64,000 bases of DNA, taken from assembly GCA_029948255.1 (NCBI GenBank), contig JALIZF010001762.1:186001-250000 (forward strand), written 5' to 3'. The position numbers were made by a program, and so were the translations under genes. Under the pieces are notes generated by a model. That model saw nothing but the letters and a program-made list of their open reading frames with translations. It did no database searches and was not told where the DNA came from. How positions within the stretch are numbered: the first letter of the stretch is position 1; each line of letters begins with the position of its first letter. Origin of the DNA: Telmatactis stephensoni (taxonomy: Eukaryota; Cnidaria; Anthozoa; Actiniaria; Isophelliidae). Shown here in pieces: positions 55,001 through 58,373 of this stretch.

Positions 55001-57865
55001 TTGTAAATATGAGCGCGATTTCTAAAATATCTTTCTTCCTTTGAGATAAACAGCAGTACTGTCCAAGACAAATCAAAAGAATTACAAGCGAGTTTAGATA
55101 AGCTTGTTACTTGTCGTAAAAGGAAGAGGTGCTTTCTCTATTTGTTACATAACCCTCCCAGAAACAATGAAAATACAGAAGCCGATTTTTCATTCTAAAA
55201 TAAGCAGTATTTCTCGAATAAAGAAGGAATCCTGGTCACAATAACGCAACACGGAAGGTGGAGATGGTATCTAGCTTTAGAGTGATCGATACTTGAAAAT
55301 TTACTAAAATTAAACATGTAAGCGGGTTCTATGTAAGACAAGGAGTTAGTTGCTGTATGTATAAGTGTTGATTAGAGTTAAAAGTTGCCAAGGTATTCTA
55401 ATATTAATAAACTCTTGCCATGTGTATCGATTTCTCCACGATGTAACTCAGGAACTGAATATTTGAGAGTGCTTTAGTTGTGTTGTATGGACATCGAAGG
55501 CAGCCATGTCACTCCGTACTGCATGCCTGTGTTTTCTTCGGCATGAAAAATTCCATTTTGTTAAGAAAACTCATTTCTTATCTCATCATATTAAATGGCC
55601 AGGAGATACATTAATCGTATCTTCTTTCAAGATGTTGAAAATACCAGTAAATCAGGCAGAAAACATGAGATAAAAATGGTAAACATTGACGTATTCCTGC
55701 TGCTCTGGTTGTGTACTCGTATTCCGCGAAGCATGTTCGCACATGCGCATGCAAAATTCCCTCCTGTTCAATAGAACGCAAACTTTACTGAAACATCATG
55801 ATCACCACTGGGGCTTTGCACTGTCAGTTACAAGAGTCTTCATCATCCTCAGAAGAGGCCCAATTTTCCATCGAAAAGGTTCAACGTTTCCTTCAAAGAG
55901 GTTTGTTTATCACTATCTATTTGGTCCGGATTGGTTCCGAAGTTCGATCCTTTATTTCGGGCTTCCGATCCAGTGGTGTTGAGCACACAATGTCGACTTA
56001 CAATCCGATGGCAAAGTGGCTTCGCCTCTTCAGGGCACTAGCATCAAAAGGATTTAATTATTTGAATAAAATAACAAAAATAGATTATTTTCGGGTGCAA
56101 TCATAGAATAAACAAACAACTGAAACATAAAGTCCAGTAGATTTGTTTGAGCGATTTATTTATATTTTCAACTGAAGTTTTGAACGAGTCATGTTCAAAT
56201 AATCATATTGACCGGATCCAAAAAAACTCACTGCAAAAAGGCGTTAAAAACATAACGAAAACAGCAAGAGTAGAAAACATTACCATGTCTTGATAGCAGG
56301 GTTTTGATAGTTGGGGATACAAGATTTTCGACTTCACTGCAATTTTTGCAGTGTTAGTGACCAAATCTTCCCCGACGAATAAGTGTTGTTTTGCCATTCA
56401 TGAGATTGACATTCCTCCAGGATAATGTAAATTAATTTCTGCACATGTATTAATACCAGTGAGCAATACTCTTGCTCACCGACGCATTTTTGCAGTATAA
56501 ATAAAGCTATTATTATTACTATTATTATTATTATTATTAATTTCCCGACTCGGGAATACCACGTTGAATTTCACTAAAAAAACAATATATTGCTTTTCTC
56601 GCGAAATTCAACGTGAGATTCCCTCATCATCCAATGAATTTTGTATCATCCAATAATATTTGTACAAATCCCTCGTATATATAGCCCTACAAGTAAGAAA
56701 AATCGACTCAATCATATAATAAGAAATGATTGAGTACTTGATATCTCACATTATCATGTTTCAGTTCATTTTGGAGGTGGTTTCTGGGGTACACTTGCTG
56801 CTCCTCTACTGGCGTACGATGAGGGAGTGTTCTACAAGTGGGATCGACTGGCTTTCACTAAGTTTGGTTGGAACATGGCAGGCATGATTTCTATTGCTTT
56901 GTGGTCCATTGGTTGTGCATTCATCATGTTTGGGTTAATGCGATTGGCTAAGCAACTACGAGTTGATCCTGATATCGAGACGAAAGGTAGTGACCACTCT
57001 TAATGATTGTCCATTACTCTTGATTGTTGCTCCATATACCAACAGTGCAAGCCTGCTATATCTATCATGTTTATACATCTTTTCCATAATTTAGCCTATT
57101 GAAAAGTAATATTTAGTCAATAGGCTTTCTTCACTGACCAGTCACATGGTACAAAGTCTGCCATACAGGATGGCAAAATACACTGGGAAATTTCAAAGGC
57201 AAGTAATTAAATGCTTGACTGCTGCAGAAGTCCATTATTCACAGGGCTGTCACATTTTGTGCCATCTATCATGGCAGATTTTGTGCCATGTGTGCCAGTT
57301 GAAATAAAAGGTCCTTGGAAGGTTTCCGCATTTCTAGGCCACTTCAATTTACATCCTGGTGCTCAATTTCGCAGACGACACTGACATCAACAATGCTTGT
57401 ACGTCTGACCGTTTCATTAAAATAGTATGCAACATGTTGCATACTATTTTAATGAAACGGTCAGACGTACAAGCATTGTTGATGTCAGTGTCGTCTGCGA
57501 AATTGAGCACCAGGATGTAAATTGAAGTGGCCTAGAAATGCGGAAACCTTCCAAGGACCTTTTATTTCAACTGGCACACACTTATTTAATATCAAAACTT
57601 TGTTTGGAAAAACAGCGAAACAAGTGCAAGCAAAGTAATGATCATTCATATTTTTGTAAATATAGGACTGGATATCCCCAAGCATGGTGAGCCAGCGTAT
57701 CCATTGGCCAGTTATGGTGACGGTTGGTCCCAGGTCTCAATCTCTCCAAGTTTTCTTTCTCGTCTCGGTGAAGCTGCGAACGCAGGCATGGAAAATGGTC
57801 CACAAAGCAACAACGTCGAGATGAGAGGAAACACAAATTACGGATCAGACGATGCGAGATTGTAA
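21253..57865 (+). CDS. amt: Ammonium transporter (AMT/MEP family), ten-exon gene
   Basis: Codes for a membrane ammonium transporter. Ten exons (21253-21337, 31253-31342, 31426-31656, 34474-34580, 40694-40828, 47775-47904, 48118-48218, 50005-50143, 56765-56986, 57666-57865) total 1440 nt, giving 479 residues plus stop, the usual AMT length. All nine introns are GT-AG and every junction keeps frame. Visible family marks: FLQVGFAFLEAGSVRSKNTT in the first helices, the Phe gate pair F102/F106 in FQFVF, AMAER, the D172 and H180 of DFAGSSVVH (equivalent to AmtB D160/H168), FN-GGS at 232-236 (AmtB F215/S219), and H341 of HFGGGFWG (second pore histidine, AmtB H318). It lacks Rh-type features, so it is AMT rather than Rh. 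The start sits in a CCATGG context. About 96% of the 36.6 kb gene is intron, filled with transposons. In corals such transporters are candidates for ammonium handling with algal symbionts; that link is inference. Confidence 0.95.
21338..24468. other. amt intron 1, left part: no gene recognised
   Basis: AT-rich intron DNA with a short (AT)n at about 21696, a relic MITE at 22901-23003, and a small palindrome TAATGGGCCTAAGGGCCCATTA near 24337. Nothing else is seen. Confidence 0.6.
22901..23003. mobile_element. Relic of the GGAGCTGTTTATA MITE family
   Basis: GGCTGTTTACATGAAGGCG at the left and CTCCATATAAACAGTC at the right resemble the termini of the 18239-18365 element. Confidence 0.45.
24469..25560 (+). 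repeat. Dispersed repeat family P, copy B
   Basis: Direct homolog of 1-924 plus 2547-2760. It lacks the 501-754 MITE and the LINE present in copy A, but has its own MITE at 24894-25108. At the LINE junction copy B reads GGCTAGAAAAAAACCTGATA ATCACTG. Confidence 0.85.
24894..25108. mobile_element. MITE with TAGTCCCCTTCACAGTTC termini
   Basis: The 215-bp fold-back has long TIRs (TAGTCCCCTTCACAGTTC, CATCTTGAAAGGTAGCC, TTTGCATCGAAGCGAGAC and complements). Copy A of the host repeat (438-447) reads GATAATTGGG, exactly the two flanks joined, so no target duplication is evident. Confidence 0.85.
25965..26305. mobile_element. Large diverged fold-back element
   Basis: Two arms of about 165 bp meet near 26135. 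The best-conserved part is TAACTAATTAGTATTCTCTA and CATACTAATGAA against their complements; the ends are GCGCTTAGTATTTTGG and CCAAGCGC. Several small indels separate the arms, so it is old. Confidence 0.75.
26515..26940 (-). repeat. Dispersed repeat family Q, copy 2 (inverted)
   Basis: Reverse-complement match to 5866-6275, including the GGAACACTCGTGTTCATTC end. The short frames here are shadows of the repeat. Confidence 0.75.
27987..28616 (+). repeat. 9-bp minisatellite GTAGTA-NNN with variable triplet
   Basis: About 70 units of GTAGTA plus a triplet. AGC alternates with a variable triplet (CTG, CTC, CCC, ACC, GGT, CAG, TCT), so an 18-bp higher-order period is visible. One + frame (27916-28638, Val-Val-X) and one - frame (Thr-Thr-X) stay open only because the repeat lacks stops there. 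I do not regard it as a protein gene. Confidence 0.9.
28630..29838 (+). pseudogene. LINE 3' fragment with zinc knuckle
   Basis: An open frame from about 28641 to 29204 reads LSGLKTISEVHPSIDELKTV and ends with RLRISAHSFPVERGRYTKTP then LRLCSLCDDNEVGDEYHYLF-KC. That CxxC...H...C segment is the C-terminal zinc-knuckle tail of cnidarian LINE proteins. The reverse transcriptase is missing. The 3' UTR contains a pentamer array and ends GGAATAAAGCTATTATTATT at about 29838. Confidence 0.75.
29255..29752 (+). repeat. (ATTAT)n pentanucleotide array, about 100 units
   Basis: Nearly 500 bp of uninterrupted ATTAT, degenerating only in the last 20 bp. It sits in the 3' UTR of the LINE fragment. The open frame across it is a repeat artefact. 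Confidence 0.95.
31253..31342 (+). CDS. amt: amt exon 2
   Basis: Encodes the rest of helix 1 and the loop to helix 2: LQVGFAFLEAGSVRSKNTTN then ILLKNVLDV. The acceptor AG at 31251-31252 restores the family-typical FFLQVGFAF. A second AG at 31260-31261 lies 9 nt downstream and is also in frame. The donor GTAAGT is at 31343 and the following intron is only 83 bp. Confidence 0.9.
31426..31656 (+). CDS. amt: amt exon 3
   Basis: Encodes residues 60-135: helix 2 (IGGLAFWLFGYAFAYG), the extracellular loop with several histidines, helix 3 with the Phe gate FQFVF (102-106) and AMAERTEFRSY. Acceptor TTTCACAG and donor GTGAGT, phase 1 on both sides. Confidence 0.95.
31817..32403 (-). pseudogene. LINE C-terminal fragment with (ATTGT)n tail
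   Basis: On the minus strand, VWTGTTQQNIRKLQLLQNFA then ARILTGKRKYDHISPSLKEL, and in another frame LRDVTMVYKCLHGLAPNYLE, YNTRQKDNINI: the standard C-terminus of a CR1/L2-like LINE, now broken by a frameshift near 32250. The 3' end is a short (ATTGT)n at 31817-31835. Lies in amt intron 3. Confidence 0.82.
32845..33099 (-). other. Unrecognised minus-strand frame in intron 3
   Basis: 84 residues, LANCQDLPKIHNINEQTQFS and onward, lysine- and leucine-rich with no motif I recognise. The flanking 32404-32844 and 33100-33660 hold nothing else identifiable. Confidence 0.15.
33661..34060 (-). pseudogene. Tx1/L1-like LINE C-terminal fragment
   Basis: The minus-strand frame contains VLSLDNVVLGHQDNLFENLL then FLIFKITVYNARIKEKRPPL. 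This is the pattern of the region after the CxxC..H..C motif in Tx1/L1 LINEs. The preceding FWHFEHFFIECQNTK is in a different register, indicating a frameshift near 33990. Confidence 0.55.
34474..34580 (+). CDS. amt: amt exon 4
   Basis: Encodes GFIYPVVAHWAWDPKGWL then AVGTTLTENNMTHTVTYM (residues 136-171): helix 4 and the loop before the DFAG motif. Acceptor TTGCAG, donor GTGAGA, ends in phase 0. Confidence 0.93.
35212..35725 (-). pseudogene. R4/Dong-like RLE-LINE C-terminal fragment
   Basis: The minus-strand frame carries a zinc knuckle CRMCKMNMETISHVISGC and a restriction-like endonuclease core RRPDIVLVDK...YLIDIAVP. This is the same domain order as the larger pseudogene at 36.0-39.7 kb, with a diverged sequence. 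The 5' part (RT) is absent. Lies in amt intron 4. Confidence 0.85.
35788..35937 (+). mobile_element. RLE-LINE 3' UTR stub on + strand
   Basis: TTCAAGTAGCCAGTTGTTTA ... GTGAGATTTACAACTG ... GCAAATAAAGTTTCC then (ATT)n. It is nearly identical to the reverse complement of 42815-42935, the 3' end of the intron-5 family. Only the tail is present. Confidence 0.8.
36000..39678 (-). pseudogene. R4/Dong-like RLE-LINE, near full length, broken
   Basis: The minus-strand protein runs in pieces. 39678-39490 is the N-terminal part. 39503-37572 has KKWFTDIELEEIE, the PPWKKRIQNKI segment, then RT: NYRPITCLPTMWKL, WIDYKKAYDSVP, CGIFQGDSLSPLLF, LYMDDLKLYGKTE. 37342-37131 has SLNDDDDYKYLGVL, then a stop. 37131-36262 has YRGLHPRADVNRLYLPRPMG, a zinc knuckle CRLCKERTETVEHLISGC and the endonuclease core RRPHIVIIDK...LIDVSVP. 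About 36255-36030 gives the conserved tail VPIVIGSLGAISKQFKDHL in a shifted frame. Lesions: frameshift near 39500, MITE at 37343-37606, a stop near 37225 and a frameshift near 36262. Confidence 0.9.
37343..37606. mobile_element. Tc1/mariner-like MITE inside the RLE-LINE
   Basis: The 264-bp fold-back starts CAGTGCTGCGC and ends GCGCAGCACTG, flanked by TA on both sides (37341-37342, 37607-37608). The long arms include CTAACCAATTAAATA / TATCTAATTGGTTAG and CATCAAAGTGAAGCG. It interrupts the RT-C-terminal junction of the host LINE, so it is younger than the LINE. Confidence 0.88.
40402..40482 (+). repeat. (GCTT)n microsatellite
   Basis: About 20 uninterrupted TTGC/GCTT units in amt intron 4, about 200 bp upstream of exon 5. 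Confidence 0.95.
40694..40828 (+). CDS. amt: amt exon 5
   Basis: Encodes residues 172-216 starting with DFAGSSVVHMLGGG, which contains the conserved Asp172 and first pore histidine His180. The exon continues through IQGHTVP. Acceptor CTGCAG, donor GTACGT, phase 0 at both ends. Confidence 0.96.
40925..41369 (+). pseudogene. RLE-LINE N-terminal-region fragment
   Basis: The frame 41010-41369 reads LVNDILKNFQTRNITETNKL then FWQRRIEGKIEQNWQDRQN. It parallels DITETNDLLYATATIV...PPWKKRIQNKIN in the 36.0-39.7 kb element, so it is the segment before the RT of a related RLE-LINE. It stops where a Penelope-like fragment begins. Confidence 0.7.
41367..41615 (+). pseudogene. Penelope-like element C-terminal (GIY-YIG side) fragment
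   Basis: Reads TLYERLKEHIHNKTSAVFEH then IHSCEEFLYLKNLL and ends LLYKEAFFIK. This matches the end of Penelope GIY-YIG domains (RLKEH...NKTSAV..H...C...KEA.FI). A (TAA)n tract follows directly. Confidence 0.7.
41606..41670 (+). repeat. (TAA)n microsatellite
   Basis: About 20 TAA units. The left end abuts the Penelope-like fragment and the right end abuts the 3' end of a minus-strand LINE, so it may be the shared tail or target of both. Confidence 0.9.
41670..41960 (-). pseudogene. LINE C-terminal fragment (L2/CR1-like)
   Basis: Minus-strand frame: YKPSRRLRSSSEVLHNHHSY then YGYRSFSACAPELWNSLPSS and FKSSLKTLLFKQSF, the standard end of L2/CR1 proteins. The 3' UTR ends in ATATATATATTATTATT at about 41670. 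Confidence 0.85.
42437..42775 (-). repeat. Abutting pentamer arrays (ATAAT)n and (GTGAT)n
   Basis: About 15 units of ATAAT (42439-42516) switch abruptly to about 50 units of GTGAT (42517-42770). The open minus-strand frame over it (Ser-His-His-Ile-Thr repeats) is an artefact. Confidence 0.95.
42800..43035 (-). pseudogene. RLE-LINE family, 3'-truncated-leftover copy 3
   Basis: The minus strand codes AIRATYYIFCCRNKIWNDPE then LLKSL, matching the C-terminus of the full copy (AIRATYYIFCRRNKDWDNPE). The family 3' UTR follows, ending AATAAAGTTTTATTATTATT. The 5' end lies in (TAA)n at 43038. Confidence 0.85.
43038..43098 (+). repeat. (TAA)n between LINE copies
   Basis: About 20 TAA units separating copy 2 and copy 3 of the RLE-LINE chain. 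Confidence 0.9.
43098..43519 (-). pseudogene. RLE-LINE family, 5'-truncated copy 2
   Basis: The minus strand from 43519 codes KNKYKELINDLKNDYSYVKF then INLSISSLGVFHNECISFIE and IMNIAMRTTYFIFCCRNK. This parallels the last 80 residues of copy 1. The shared 3' UTR (TTCAAGCAGTCAATTGTAAA...) follows. Confidence 0.85.
43739..46282 (-). CDS. RLE-LINE reverse transcriptase/endonuclease ORF
   Basis: An 847-residue open frame. RT motifs: FRPITLESIPLKVF, LLDLKNAFGEVHHN, GVLQGDCLSPLLFN, FADDAAVIS, then YLGRYFDFD. A zinc knuckle CTFCLMPESLLHVVAGC is at about 662-678, and a restriction-like endonuclease core RPDLLI...LYVLELTVG starts at residue 729. The C-terminus is AIRATYYIFCRRNKDWDNPE. It is target-primed retrotransposition machinery, acting on RNA and chromosomal DNA in the nucleus. 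The RT part is intact, but the connection to the N-terminal frame needs two frame changes (about 46.5 and 46.28 kb), so the ORF as written is probably not translated from its own start. Confidence 0.9.
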   Translation of the reverse strand: MKQNMSLVCLRDKLRKHDSGTAKSNSNNDNIDHDKFITKNFWGYIKKIFNKNVTVLPTFGMAECTSYFRKTFISVNPRKMFIIPSWIPHLPNPVVPFNIDPPTYDQVTHVIRKMKSSGSPCPLDQLSIICFKRCPFLRSYLTDIIHQVWSSGDVPSTWKKACTILIHKKGDTNIPSNFRPITLESIPLKVFTSCLRNAIFSFLKTNKLIEHDIQKGFTPGMSGTLEHTAQMANIINKARIKQRSLVITLLDLKNAFGEVHHNLIQSVLGYHHIPDHIKTLVQSLYTDFKTSIITSDYRTPFITVGRGVLQGDCLSPLLFNMCFNTFLQHIKSDKYRQFGFSLKSTCQFLNPIHWFQFADDAAVISSQENENQHLLNRFSIWCQWADMIIRVDKCSTFGIKKCISKSVQYLPKLLINHELVPRVQINDSFCYLGRYFDFDMSNQKHKSEITSIIDELMSNIDQKPLHPKNKLLLYSRYVLPKISWHFTVADLSKTWVHENLDFMVFTYVRKWLELPVCGTLSNIFLPCNKFGLNICPPSVKFTQCQTVLRNALKKSPNESVKELWKSSSTHTNVQYDVYKSTKDVIKDFHAIHEDRLQNHLISQGHFFSNVIKYSLPKINSIWSSVQSKLPKNIYNFTIRYINNTLPTRKNLVRWGITPSSDCTFCLMPESLLHVVAGCKTYLDQGRFTWRHDSIVFFLARSFQSISNSSLYADLPNFNSPSILTGDSCRPDLLISTSNNCLYVLELTVGHESNLRNNVNRKRAKYKETIKNQRGNSKKVIFINLSVSALGVFSNESANFVSMLEDLGLEKQNQRYIMKKITEIAIRATYYIFCRRNKDWDNPELMKL
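46248..46945 (-). pseudogene. RLE-LINE N-terminal zinc-finger region, frameshifted
   Basis: 46945 down to about 46500 codes CSFCGAEFVSLGRHLWRCKQ (a C2H2/C2HC finger) and VKCCCGKNCKGHQRSCRV, a Cys-rich pattern of cnidarian RLE-LINE N-termini. The sequence then makes better sense in the next frame (46523-46248: VIYVYFAENYGQVDQHAPDN, INKYKDHSVNHLKKALKNL) and returns to the first frame at about 46280. These two compensating frameshifts separate it from the RT ORF. Confidence 0.75.
47072..47106 (+). repeat. TAA-rich tract at 5' end of RLE-LINE copy 1
   Basis: ATATAATAATAATTAATAAT and similar text marks the upstream flank of the insertion. Confidence 0.7.
47280..47352 (+). repeat. Mixed (TAA)/(TGA) trinucleotide tract
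   Basis: AATAATAATGATGATAATAA-type repeat abutting the 3' end of the next LINE stub. Confidence 0.85.
47352..47580 (-). mobile_element. RLE-LINE 3' UTR stub, copy 4
   Basis: On the minus strand, GATTCAAGCAGCCAATTGTA...TACATGTAGCGAGATTTGC...GGTAATAAAGTTTCC, then (ATT)n. It shares the 3' UTR of copies 1-3, with no recognisable coding part. Confidence 0.75.
47775..47904 (+). CDS. amt: amt exon 6
   Basis: Encodes residues 217-259, MSALGGFILFFGFFAFNGGS and onward to NTIIS. FN-GGS corresponds to the AmtB F215-S219 segment at the pore. Acceptor TTGTAG, donor GTAACT. Confidence 0.95.
48118..48218 (+). CDS. amt: amt exon 7
   Basis: Encodes the split Gly260 and residues 261-293, GGGALVAMSIKRMGFAEKKW then SLLNTINGGLTGM. 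It is separated from exon 6 by a 213-bp intron. Acceptor CTCAAG, donor GTATGT. Confidence 0.94.
48231..48375. repeat. Diverged MITE arm related to 4679-4899
   Basis: AATAGACCATTC..GCAGCCTCGACTG..ATAATATATTCTTTGGAG then GGGCTATGGCTTGAAATAGA resembles parts of both arms of the 4679-4899 element. It begins 12 bp after exon 7. Confidence 0.5.
48622..49085 (-). pseudogene. LINE RT fragment (APE-type)
   Basis: Minus strand: FVVSNVRLFADDIIAYFTIC then LQDDLDKFATWEEVWKMEFH and VIYGNTLDSVDAAKYLEV. This is the YADD region of a CR1/Rex1-like RT. The preceding GSVLGP...LNDLPKF is in another frame, so at least one frameshift exists. Truncated at both ends. Confidence 0.85.
49117..49627. mobile_element. 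Inverted-repeat element with perfect about 40-bp arms
   Basis: AACCTCTAAATCACTTCGGT (49117 on) continues through ACGATTATCGCTTTGATGCT and reappears exactly inverted at 49588-49627. A second inverted pair (TTGATTGACTTAGGT, 49480 and 49572) lies inside the right half, with AATTGGAC repeats between. No ORF. Confidence 0.7.
50005..50143 (+). CDS. amt: amt exon 8
   Basis: Encodes residues 294-339: VAICAGANVYKPYCAIVVGV then IAGLTYTLWSWTMLKLKVDD then PLDAVA. It corresponds to the helix region between the NG-L-G-VAI motif and the second pore histidine. Acceptor TTGCAG, donor GTAAGG. Confidence 0.95.
50275..50640. mobile_element. MITE, AAGGAACTTAAGCAACCACA terminus
   Basis: The left end pairs with GCCGTCGTGTTTGCTTAAGG at the right (about 45 bp, with CGACGACGG internal). 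I associate the GGGACCTTAAGCAA-type terminus with a family abundant in corals. Confidence 0.75.
50641..50996. mobile_element. MITE, TTTTTGAATTCTAACGAGAC terminus
   Basis: Arms of about 33 bp: TTTTTGAATTCTAACGAGAC and TCGTGATTGGCTC at the left, exact complement at 50963-50996. It directly abuts the preceding MITE. The frame 50644-50832 inside is not recognised. Confidence 0.8.
51465..51661 (+). repeat. (TTTG)n / (TTTC)n tetranucleotide tract
   Basis: Long TTTG runs interrupted by four TTTC units near 51583-51600 and a few single changes. All frames across it are artefacts. Confidence 0.95.
52265..52951 (-). pseudogene. LINE protein C-terminal part after premature stop
   Basis: 228 residues in frame with the upstream 642-residue ORF: FNYLGIVINKDLTWNDHLDY, then LGLLRRIKSYLPINARITFF, LHNKAARIILDLPPRASASE, YDTRNRNNVRKSQAHTRWG and the end FKKRISKLDLVN. 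This is the typical thumb and C-terminal tail of the same LINE. Confidence 0.9.
52961..54889 (-). pseudogene. LINE endonuclease and reverse transcriptase
   Basis: 642 residues. AP-endonuclease part: IGCIYRPPN near 37-44, LGDFNIDF 70-77, LIDLIFTN near 118-125, SNHSLVF 141-147 (where SDH is usual). RT part: NYRPISVLPTLSKILE, VVFLDMTKAFDSVSH, GVAQGSILGPLLF, YADD 601-604. It ends at a TAA immediately after LSLNIS. The same frame continues at once with SKFMLIGSSK, so the stop is a point mutation within an otherwise intact protein. The frame begins inside the endonuclease; upstream in-frame residues continue to about 54955. Confidence 0.9.
55044..55770 (+). repeat. Dispersed repeat family R, copy 2 (uninterrupted)
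   Basis: Matches 27233-27355 joined to 30225-30825. Shows GAAACAATGAAAATAC where copy 1 has the 2.86 kb insertion. No coding function recognised. 55771-56450 holds only unrecognised short frames. Confidence 0.85.
56452..56540 (+). mobile_element. LINE 3' tail
   Basis: GTGAGCAATACTCTTGCTCA...AGTATAAATAAAGCTATTAT then (TTA)n. It resembles the AATAAAGCTATTATTATT end of the 29.8 kb LINE fragment; no coding part is left. Confidence 0.55.
56552..56622. repeat. Hairpin upstream of exon 9
   Basis: GGGAATACCACGTTGAATTTC pairs with GAAATTCAACGTGAGATTCCC around a 30-bp AT-rich loop, about 150 bp before exon 9. Confidence 0.7.
56765..56986 (+). CDS. amt: amt exon 9
   Basis: Encodes VHFGGGFWGTLAAPLLAYDE through the last helix (MISIALWSIGCAFIMFGLMR) to DIETK, residues 340-413. 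It contains the second pore histidine, His341. Acceptor TTTCAG, donor GTAGTG (weaker than the other donors). Confidence 0.95.
57289..57580. repeat. Perfect 292-bp palindrome (2 x 146 bp, no spacer)
   Basis: Reading outward from the centre at 57434/57435 (GCAACA|TGTTGC), every base I compared pairs to TGTGTGCCAGTTGAAATAAA at the left and its complement at the right. It lies in amt intron 9, 302 bp after exon 9 and 85 bp before exon 10. No target duplication is visible. It may be a very young fold-back element, an inverted duplication or an assembly/read artefact. Confidence 0.9.
57666..57865 (+). CDS. amt: amt exon 10 (C-terminal tail and stop)
   Basis: Encodes the cytoplasmic tail, GLDIPKHGEPAYPLASYGDG to the stop. 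LDIPKHGEPAY resembles the conserved D-GLD-HGE-AY motif that follows the last helix in AMT proteins. After it the tail is low in hydrophobic residues (NGPQSNNVEMRGNTNYGSDD). No AATAAA is seen in the next 300 bp; ATTAAA occurs near 58622. Confidence 0.93.
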
Positions 57866-58039
57866 AGTGTCGAGAGGCAGACAATCATCGGCCAGTAACA
57901 GCACAAAGGCTGAACAGACTTTTTTCTTAGGGGAAGCGGTATTGAAACTAGACCAGCACCTTTAATTTGGTCATGTGACCATCCGGATTTTTTTTCATGA
58001 GTTTGATTATGTCCCGCCTATGAAAAAAATATTATTTGC

Positions 58040-58235
58040 CTTTGTGCTGCTGTATAACAGGCTTTCTAATTTTATACACGTTTCTAAATGTAGTAATAGT
58101 TATCATCGTTTTTAAATATAGCAATAATCATTGCTGTCTAAAAAAAGGCTTTCTAATTATAAACACCTTTTCAAAAACAATAATAACCATTTTTGTCTAA
58201 AAAAGGCTTTGTAATTATAAACAAAGAAAATCATA
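58040..58235 (+). repeat. Three diverged tandem units downstream of amt
   Basis: Units of about 60-70 bp, each with GGCTTTCTAATTATAAACAC-like text followed by AATAATxATxxTTTTTGTCT. They fall in the probable 3' UTR of amt. Confidence 0.6.
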
Positions 58236-58238
58236 ACT

Positions 58239-58373
58239 ACAATCCTTGCCAGAATGGTTGGCACGATTTGTCTTTAGAGCGGGCGCAATGCATTTTCCTG
58301 TTATTTATTGCCCCCCTCCCCCTTTTCAATGTTGGAGTGCACCTACCAGTCTAAACTCAGTCAAGCACACTCT
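58239..58373 (+). repeat. Direct repeat S, copy 1 (partner 60871-61029)
   Basis: ACAATCCTTGCCAGAATGGT to CTCAGTCAAGCACACTCTA is repeated at 60871-61029 with an expanded C tract. Between 58374 and 60140 I recognise no gene; the frame 59073-59354 has no family resemblance. Confidence 0.85.

Noticed and set aside
55798..56106. 102-residue + frame as a gene
   Set aside because: No recognised domain, no splice or start support, and an overlapping frame of similar length; treated as chance.
21253..57865. Rh-type transporter or bacterial contaminant for the ammonium transporter
   Set aside because: Motifs are AMT-type (DFAG, FN-GGS, HFGGGFWG), and nine GT-AG introns exclude a bacterial gene.
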